From Eubacteriales bacterium (GTDB lineage Bacteria; Bacillota; Clostridia; Oscillospirales; Oscillospiraceae): a stretch of 45,787 nt of DNA. Shown one piece after another: positions 40,252 to 45,787 of the stretch (position 1 is its first letter; every line of letters starts with the position of its first letter). A program made the position numbers and the translations under genes. Location: positions 1 through 45,787 of the forward strand of contig JAUMWI010000008.1 of the NCBI GenBank assembly GCA_030529725.1, in the 5' to 3' direction. Below the pieces are notes generated by a model, which searched no databases, was not told the origin of the DNA, and saw nothing but the letters and a program-made list of their open reading frames with translations.

Positions 40252-42336
40252 ATGGATCATTGGGATATGGAATTTGAACAAACGCTTGCCGATTCGGAAG
40301 CGCTGCTCAAGAATACTGCACGCAGCATGGACGAGAGTTCGGACTATTCGCTTGACAGCATTCTTGCCGAGTTCAGCGGCAGCGAGACCGCGCCGGCGAA
40401 TGATACGCCGAAGAGCGCAGAGCAGACGCTTCTTGAGGATGCACAGGAGGACAGGCCCTCTCCCCCCGACGGTCTGACCACACCGGACACCGAAGATGAA
40501 TCGCCGGAGACCGGGGCTGAACCGCCGGAGAGCATGAGCCTGCAGGACGTTCTCGCCCAGACGGTGCAGACCGTGCTGCGTGAACAGGCGCACGAGCCGG
40601 TCCTTCCCGAGCAGGAGCCGCGCCGCGGTCTCTTTTCCCGGAAAAAGCTGCAGGAAACGGAGGAGCTGTACGCGCGCACAGACGCGAAGGACGAGGATAA
40701 GGACGAGGACGAGCCGGAGCCGCCGGAGCGTCCGATCGCGGAAACGCTTTCTCACCACCGCGCAAATCTCGCCGCCCTGCGCCGCGTATGCCGTGCGCTC
40801 TCGATTCTTGGCGCGGTGATGTGGTCGGCGCTGCTGCTTGACTTCTTCGGCGTGATGCCGCAGCGCTACACGGACGATCCGCTGCTGCACGCATTGCCAT
40901 ACCTTGTGCTGGAGCTGCTTGCCTGCGTGATCGCACGCGGCGTCTTCGTCTCGGCGTGGGAAAAGCTTCGCAAAAAGGCTGTCTCTTATGAGCTGCTCGC
41001 CTCCCTTTTGTGCCTTGTCACGCTGTCCGATACCGCGCTGTACCTGCTCTCTGACACGCGGCAGGCAGGAAACGCACCGTTCCATGCGCTCGCTGTTTTG
41101 ACGCTGCTTGCCGCCTCCCTCGGGCAGTACTGCTATGAGCGCGGCATGTACGACACCTTCCGCGTTGCCGCCATCGGCACACCGCCCTATATGGTCACTG
41201 TGACCGCGCTCGGCGCCGCAAAGCGCAGCGGACAGACGGTCGGCTTTTCCAACTGCGCAGCACGCGACGATCCGGCAAGCCGCACTCAGCGTGTGCTGCT
41301 TCCGGTGATCCTGACCGCCGCGTTCGTCTTTTCTGTGCTTTCCACGCTGGAGGTGCGCGTCCCACAGCTCTTTTTCTGGAATTTCTCCGTGCTGCTGTGC
41401 GGTGCAGGGACACTTGCCCTGCCGCTGGTCTACGGGTATCCGCTCAAAAAAATTGCCAAGCGCCTGACGAAAAGCGGCAGCGCGGTAGCAGGCTTCGCCG
41501 GTGCGGATGCGATCCGCGCAAGCAACTGCATGATCCTCACTGACAATGACGTTTTTCCGCCCGGCACAATCACGCTCAACGGGCTGAAGGTCTTCGGGGA
41601 AGAGAGCGGCAAGGTCATCTCCTACGCCGCCACCATGGCGCACGCCTCGGACTGCGGACTTTCGCGCCTTTTTGACAATCTCCTGCTCAGCGATGGCGGA
41701 CATCTCCAGCACGTCGATGAGCTGAGCTTTTACGAGGAGGGCGGCGTGAGCGGCACGATCCACGGGGAAACGGTGCTGTTCGGCACACTTCCCTTTTTCC
41801 GCAAAAAGGGGATTACGCTTCCGCGTGACATCAAACTGCAAACCGGCGTTTTTCTCGCTGTGGACGGAGCGCTGGTCGCCGTTTTCGCCGTGAAGTACAT
41901 GGCAGCGGAAAATGTGGACTGGGCGATCCATGCGCTGCACCGCATGGGCATTACCCCCGTGCTTGCCGTACGTGATGCCAACATCACGCCCGCACTGCTC
42001 AAGCGCAAGTTCGGCACCGATGCACGCGCCGTGTTCCCCAAGCTCTCCACGCGCCTTGCCCTTTCCGAGCGCAGCGGCGGAAAGCCCTGTGCGCTGCTGT
42101 TCCGCGAGGGCCTGATGCCCTATGCCGAGGTAACGCTCGGCAGCAAGCGCCTTTGCCGCGCTGTCAAAACGGGCAGCCGCCTTTCTCTGCTCGGCAGTAT
42201 TGCGGGAACCCTGCTGTCGTTCTATCTGACATTTTCGCAGGCGTACAGCACACTCACGCCGGTTGCCATGCTCGCATTTTCCGCGCTCTGGACGCTTGCA
42301 TCGCTCATTGACGCCGTTTTTGTGGACCGTTACTGA
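40252..42336 (+). CDS. Degenerate P-type-ATPase-like membrane protein
   Basis: This 694-residue protein starts with about 165 acidic, disordered-looking residues and has about eight membrane segments, six before and two after a cytoplasmic part. That part aligns by eye with the P and N domains of P1B-type ATPases: CMILTDNDVFPPGTITL sits where VFDKTGTLT should be (T430, D431, D433), and GGVSGTIHGETVLFGTLPFFRKKGI matches the G-x-G-V-x-G-x-V-x-G-x-x-V-x-x-G nucleotide-domain pattern. DKTGT and GDGxND are missing, so transport by phosphorylation is unlikely. It follows rlmB by 18 bases. Its role is unknown, perhaps sensing or scaffolding. Confidence 0.65.
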   Translation: MDHWDMEFEQTLADSEALLKNTARSMDESSDYSLDSILAEFSGSETAPANDTPKSAEQTLLEDAQEDRPSPPDGLTTPDTEDESPETGAEPPESMSLQDVLAQTVQTVLREQAHEPVLPEQEPRRGLFSRKKLQETEELYARTDAKDEDKDEDEPEPPERPIAETLSHHRANLAALRRVCRALSILGAVMWSALLLDFFGVMPQRYTDDPLLHALPYLVLELLACVIARGVFVSAWEKLRKKAVSYELLASLLCLVTLSDTALYLLSDTRQAGNAPFHALAVLTLLAASLGQYCYERGMYDTFRVAAIGTPPYMVTVTALGAAKRSGQTVGFSNCAARDDPASRTQRVLLPVILTAAFVFSVLSTLEVRVPQLFFWNFSVLLCGAGTLALPLVYGYPLKKIAKRLTKSGSAVAGFAGADAIRASNCMILTDNDVFPPGTITLNGLKVFGEESGKVISYAATMAHASDCGLSRLFDNLLLSDGGHLQHVDELSFYEEGGVSGTIHGETVLFGTLPFFRKKGITLPRDIKLQTGVFLAVDGALVAVFAVKYMAAENVDWAIHALHRMGITPVLAVRDANITPALLKRKFGTDARAVFPKLSTRLALSERSGGKPCALLFREGLMPYAEVTLGSKRLCRAVKTGSRLSLLGSIAGTLLSFYLTFSQAYSTLTPVAMLAFSALWTLASLIDAVFVDRY

Positions 42337-42378
42337 GCGGTTTTACCGAAAAAATCAGCAAATTACTGAAATTTGTTG

Positions 42379-42407
42379 TTGTATTAGAGAATTTTTTATT
42401 ATATAAT
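42379..42407 (+). promoter_or_regulatory. Promoter of the EF-G-like gene
   Basis: TTGTAT (42379-42384), 17-base spacer, TATAAT (42402-42407), in an AT-rich stretch. Confidence 0.7.
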
Positions 42408-42463
42408 TCATTTGTTGAGTATCTTCCCGTATGGGATTTACATTTGGAAGGAGACTAACCCCT

Positions 42464-44530
42464 ATGAGTGCTAAAGACGTACGCAATATCTGCCTGCTCG
42501 GCCACGGCGGCAGCGGCAAGACCACGCTCGCTGAGAGCATGCTCTTCATGACCGGCGGCACCGACCGTTTCGGCAAGGTCGCTGACGGCAACACCACCTG
42601 CGACTACGATCCCGAGGAAATCAAGAGAAATATCTCCATTTCCCTGGCATCTGCCCCTGTTAAGTATAAGAATGTCAAGATCAACGTTCTCGACGCTCCC
42701 GGCAACTTTGACTTCGCCGGTGAAGCGCTCTCCGCCATTCGCGCCGCTGAGTGCGCGATCCTCGTCTGCGGTGCCAAGGACGGTCTCTCCGTCGGCGCAC
42801 AGCGCACCTGGAAGATGCTGGGCAAGAAGCCCCGCATGATCTTCATCAACCGCACCGATGAAGACAACTCTGATTACAACGCCTGCTTCGCCGCTCTCAA
42901 GGAGAAGTTCGGTGCTGCCATCGCCCCCATCGTCGCTCCCGTGATGGACGATGCCGGTCATGTCACCGCGATCGTTGACCTGCTGCACAACAAGGCATAC
43001 GAGATCAAGGGCGGCAAGGCTGTCGAGTGCGCCATCCCCGCCTCCGTCAAGGACGAGGCTGAAGCTGCCCGTGCTGAGCTGATGGAAGCCGCCGCCGGTG
43101 CCGATGAAGAGCTGATGGAAAAGTTCTTCGACACTATGGAGCTTTCCGATGCCGAGATTGCTAAGGGTCTCAAGCTCGGCGTCAAGGACGGCAGCGTTGC
43201 TCCCGTTCTCTGCGGCAGTGCCACCACCGGTCTGGGTGTGGATATGCTGATGCAGACCGTGCTCGATCTCGTCCCCATCGCCACTGATATGGACGCGGAA
43301 GCTGCCAAGGACGACGATGGCAAGGATATTGAGGTCGCCTTTGACGAAAACGGCGCCACCGCCGCCATCGTTTTCAAGACCATTTCCGACCAGTACGGTA
43401 AGTACTCCCTCGTCAAGGTCATTCGCGGCAAGATCACTTCCGATATGTCCCTCTACAATCCCACCACGAACAACACCGAAAAGCTCGGCCGTCTCTACAC
43501 CATCAAGGGCAAGAAGAACGAGGAAGTCAAGGAGATCTGCTGCGGCGACATTGGTGCCATCGCCAAGATGGATCGCGTCAAGACCGGCGACACCCTGTGC
43601 GACGCGAAGAACATCGTCGTGCTCAAGGGCATGGACTTTGCTGAGCCCTGCTACTCCCGCGCCATCGCTCCCAAGACCCGCGGTCAGGAAGATAAGCTCG
43701 GCACCGGTCTCAACCGCCTGAACGAGGAAGATCCGACCTTTACCGTCACCAACAACGCCGAAACGCACCAGATCGTGGTTGCCGGCGCAGGCGACATTCA
43801 GATTGACGTTCTGTGCGCCAAGCTCAAGTCCCGCTTCGGCGTGGACGCTGAGCTCGACACGCCGCGTGTTCCCTACCGTGAAAAGATTCGCAAGACCGTC
43901 CAGAAGCAGGGCCGTCACAAGAAGCAGACCGGCGGCTCCGGTCAGTTCGGTGACGTTTGGGTCCGCTTCGAGCCGAACGAAGAGTCCGAAGAGATGGTCT
44001 TTGCTGAGGAAGTCTTCGGCGGCTCCGTCCCCAAGAACTTCTTCCCCGCTGTTGAAAAGGGTCTGCGTGAAGCCTGCCTGCACGGCCCGCTTGCCGGTTA
44101 TCCCGTCGTCAACCTCAAGGCCGTTCTGTACGATGGCTCCTATCACCCCGTTGACTCCTCTGAAATCGCATTCAAGACCGCTGCCAACCTCGCCTACAAG
44201 GCCGCTATGCCTGAAGCCTCCCCGGTTCTGCTTGAGCCGGTGTGCGAGCTGAAGGTCACCGTGCCCGATCAGTACATGGGCGATGTTATGGGCGATCTGA
44301 ACAAGCGCCGCGGTCGTGTCATGGGTATGACCCCGACCGGTGACGGCGAACAGGTCATCGAGGCTGAGTGCCCCGAAGCCGAGCTGATGAGCTATGCCAT
44401 CGACCTGCGCTCCATGACGCAGTCCCGCGGCTCCTTCGTGATGCACTTCGTGCGTTACGAGCAGTGCCCGGGCGATGCGCAGGAGAAGGCCATCGCTGCC
44501 GCCAAGGCCATGCAGGAAGCCGAAGCCTGA
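42464..44530 (+). CDS. Elongation factor G-like protein
   Basis: This 688-residue EF-G-like protein keeps all five EF-G domains but has altered G motifs. G1 is G13-HGGSG-K19-TT, where EF-G has AHIDAGKTT; G3 is D77-APG-N81-FDF, with Asn in place of the catalytic His of DTPGHVDF; G4 is N129-R-T-D132 instead of NKxD. Such divergent EF-G paralogues are known in many bacteria and may serve in ribosome recycling or stress rather than normal translocation. The codon pattern suggests high expression. The ATG at 42464 follows GGAAGGAG. The true fusA is expected elsewhere. Confidence 0.85.
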   Translation: MSAKDVRNICLLGHGGSGKTTLAESMLFMTGGTDRFGKVADGNTTCDYDPEEIKRNISISLASAPVKYKNVKINVLDAPGNFDFAGEALSAIRAAECAILVCGAKDGLSVGAQRTWKMLGKKPRMIFINRTDEDNSDYNACFAALKEKFGAAIAPIVAPVMDDAGHVTAIVDLLHNKAYEIKGGKAVECAIPASVKDEAEAARAELMEAAAGADEELMEKFFDTMELSDAEIAKGLKLGVKDGSVAPVLCGSATTGLGVDMLMQTVLDLVPIATDMDAEAAKDDDGKDIEVAFDENGATAAIVFKTISDQYGKYSLVKVIRGKITSDMSLYNPTTNNTEKLGRLYTIKGKKNEEVKEICCGDIGAIAKMDRVKTGDTLCDAKNIVVLKGMDFAEPCYSRAIAPKTRGQEDKLGTGLNRLNEEDPTFTVTNNAETHQIVVAGAGDIQIDVLCAKLKSRFGVDAELDTPRVPYREKIRKTVQKQGRHKKQTGGSGQFGDVWVRFEPNEESEEMVFAEEVFGGSVPKNFFPAVEKGLREACLHGPLAGYPVVNLKAVLYDGSYHPVDSSEIAFKTAANLAYKAAMPEASPVLLEPVCELKVTVPDQYMGDVMGDLNKRRGRVMGMTPTGDGEQVIEAECPEAELMSYAIDLRSMTQSRGSFVMHFVRYEQCPGDAQEKAIAAAKAMQEAEA

Positions 44531-44548
44531 TTGCAAATTGCATAACAA

Positions 44549-44584
44549 AAGGAGCACCGCGATCGCGGTGCTCCTTGTTTTTTT
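44549..44584 (+). terminator. Terminator of the EF-G-like gene
   Basis: The perfect 12-bp stem AAGGAGCACCGC with GCGGTGCTCCTT has loop GATC and is followed by G and a long T-run. Confidence 0.9.
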
Positions 44585-44608
44585 CTCCGGCGAAAAAACA
44601 AGAGCAAA

Positions 44609-44636
44609 CAGAAAGCCGCCAAAAGGCGGCTTTCTG
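44609..44636 (-). terminator. Hairpin after ppdK
   Basis: A perfect 12-bp stem (44609-44620 with 44625-44636) has loop of four. It lies 12 bases past the ppdK stop on the minus strand. Confidence 0.75.
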
Positions 44637-44648
44637 TTTGCTTGCGAA

Positions 44649-45787
44649 TTACATATCCTTGATCGCAGCCTGTGCAGCGGCGAGGCGTGCAATGGGTACG
44701 CGGAACGGGCTGCAGGAAACATAGTCGAGGCCGATCTTGTGGCAGAACTCGACAGACGTGGGATCGCCGCCGTGCTCGCCGCAGATACCGATGTGCAGGC
44801 TCGGATTGACGGGCTTGCCGAGCTGGATGGTCATTTCCATCAGCTTGCCAACGCCGGTCTGGTCAAGGCGTGCAAACGGATCGTTCTCGAGGATCTTGGT
44901 GTCATAGTAAGCGCCGAGGAACTTGCCGGAGTCGTCACGGGAGAAGCCGTAAGTCATCTGGGTAAGGTCGTTGGTGCCGAAGCAGAAGAAGTCAGCGTTG
45001 GCAGCGATCTCATCGGCGGTCAGGCAGGCACGCGGAATCTCGATCATGGTGCCGACCTCGTAGTCGAGCTTCACGCCGGCAGCGGCGATCTCAGCGTCAG
45101 CGGTCTCAACAACGACCTTCTTGACGAACTTGAGCTCTTTGACTTCGGAAACCAGCGGGATCATGATCTCGGGCTTGACGTTCCAGTCGGGGTGTTCCTT
45201 CTGGACGTTGATGGCGGCACGGATGACAGCCTTGGTCTGCATCTTGGCGATCTCCGGATAGGTGACAGCCAGACGGCAGCCGCGGTGACCCATCATGGGG
45301 TTGAACTCGTGGAGGCCGGAGATGATGGCCTTGATCTGCTCAACGCTCTTGCCCTGTGCGTCTGCCAGAGCCTTGATATCATCCTCGGTGTTGGGAACGA
45401 ACTCATGCAGAGGAGGATCGAGGAAGCGGATGGTAACGGGCATACCCTCAAGAGCGACATAGAGCTGCTCGAAGTCCTTCTGCTGATAGGGAAGGATCTT
45501 CTCGAGAGCGACCTCGCGCTCTTCCACGGTGTCGGAGCAGATCATCTCGCGGAACGCGGCGATACGGTCAGCCTCGAAGAACATATGCTCGGTGCGGCAA
45601 AGGCCGATACCCTCGGCGCCCAGCTCGCGGGCCTTCTTGGCATCGCGCGGCGTGTCGGCGTTGGTGCGCACGCGCAGGCGGCGATACTTGTCCGCCCAGC
45701 CCATGATGCGGCCGAAGTAGCCGGAGATGGTGGCGTCAACGGTGGGGATGATGCCGTCATAGATGTTGCCGGTGGAGCCGTCGATGG
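44649..45787 (-). CDS. ppdK: Pyruvate, phosphate dikinase, C-terminal part (cut by window edge)
   Basis: About 379 residues remain; the frame is open to the right edge and begins within IDGSTGNIYDG, so the ATP-grasp and most of the phospho-His domains lie outside. The remaining PEP/pyruvate-binding TIM barrel shows VRTNADTPRDAKKARELGAEGIGLCRTEHMFF, a KPEIMIPLVSEVKEL strand, FGTNDLTQMTYGFSRDD and the catalytic Cys in HIGICGEHGGDP. The enzyme interconverts pyruvate, ATP and phosphate with PEP, AMP and pyrophosphate, a common glycolytic step in anaerobic Clostridia. The internal Met at 45704 is not a real start because homology continues upstream of it. Confidence 0.95.
   Translation of the reverse strand, partial: IDGSTGNIYDGIIPTVDATISGYFGRIMGWADKYRRLRVRTNADTPRDAKKARELGAEGIGLCRTEHMFFEADRIAAFREMICSDTVEEREVALEKILPYQQKDFEQLYVALEGMPVTIRFLDPPLHEFVPNTEDDIKALADAQGKSVEQIKAIISGLHEFNPMMGHRGCRLAVTYPEIAKMQTKAVIRAAINVQKEHPDWNVKPEIMIPLVSEVKELKFVKKVVVETADAEIAAAGVKLDYEVGTMIEIPRACLTADEIAANADFFCFGTNDLTQMTYGFSRDDSGKFLGAYYDTKILENDPFARLDQTGVGKLMEMTIQLGKPVNPSLHIGICGEHGGDPTSVEFCHKIGLDYVSCSPFRVPIARLAAAQAAIKDM

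Noticed and set aside
42464-44530. The main elongation factor G (fusA) or a tetracycline-resistance ribosome-protection protein
   Set aside because: The altered G1, G3 and G4 motifs are unlike both canonical EF-G and Tet(M)-type proteins.

Overview
The window looks like a chromosomal segment of a low-oxygen Bacillota, most likely a gut Clostridia member of the Oscillospirales type. This is inferred from gene content: a BMP-type lipoprotein nucleoside importer, pyruvate phosphate dikinase, a bactofilin next to a polysaccharide deacetylase, DUF368, and an EF-G-like paralogue. Strong AGGAGG ribosome binding sites and sigma-A type promoters fit the same picture. The species cannot be told from the sequence alone. 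Host DNA is GC-rich; an inserted block from about 11.9 to 25.2 kb is visibly AT-richer and has different gene content.

Region 1 (1-11.9 kb, host). A cut-off ZIP-type transporter start, htpG, and then a nucleoside scavenging locus. On the minus strand lie adenosine deaminase, a uridine phosphorylase-like enzyme and a flavodoxin-fold oxidoreductase. Divergently on the plus strand lie a BMP substrate-binding lipoprotein, a double-ABC ATPase, two permeases and two nucleoside hydrolases. Together they import nucleosides and split or deaminate them to bases and sugars.

Region 2 (11911-25204, mobile element of about 13.3 kb). The element sits in the anticodon loop of a host tRNA-Arg(CCT) gene. The 3' half of that tRNA is left at 11864-11910 and the 5' half at 25205-25245, joined by an 11-bp core (GCTTAGGAGGC) at both ends; rejoining the halves restores every stem. 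Near its right end the element carries a different, complete tRNA-Arg(CCT), placed downstream of the orphaned host tRNA promoter. Gene order is: winged-helix regulator, BcgI-like fused restriction-modification protein, specificity subunit, HEPN-like protein, DUF6809 protein, AAA/DUF4143 ATPase (opposite strand), small proteins, a non-coding region with five ATTAGGT repeats, two helix-turn-helix proteins, a P4-type primase-helicase, an excisionase-like protein, a tyrosine integrase, and an AbiU2-like HEPN protein (opposite strand). There are no capsid, tail, relaxase or conjugation genes. The layout is that of a satellite or integrative island with a replication module and a defence cargo.

Region 3 (25.2-45.8 kb, host). 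Housekeeping genes: typA, tatD, metG, bactofilin, a CE4 polysaccharide deacetylase, an HtrA-type protease, an operon of FAD oxidoreductase, 2-hydroxyacid dehydrogenase and DUF368 lipid-carrier translocase, ftsH, rlmB, a degenerate P-type-ATPase-like membrane protein, an EF-G-like factor with altered GTPase motifs, and the C-terminal part of ppdK cut by the window edge. Most convergent pairs are separated by clear bidirectional terminators.

The points most worth following up are the self-compensating tRNA arrangement, the ATTAGGT repeat region, the BcgI-like/HEPN defence operon with its paired operator-like palindromes, and the pseudo-P-type ATPase.
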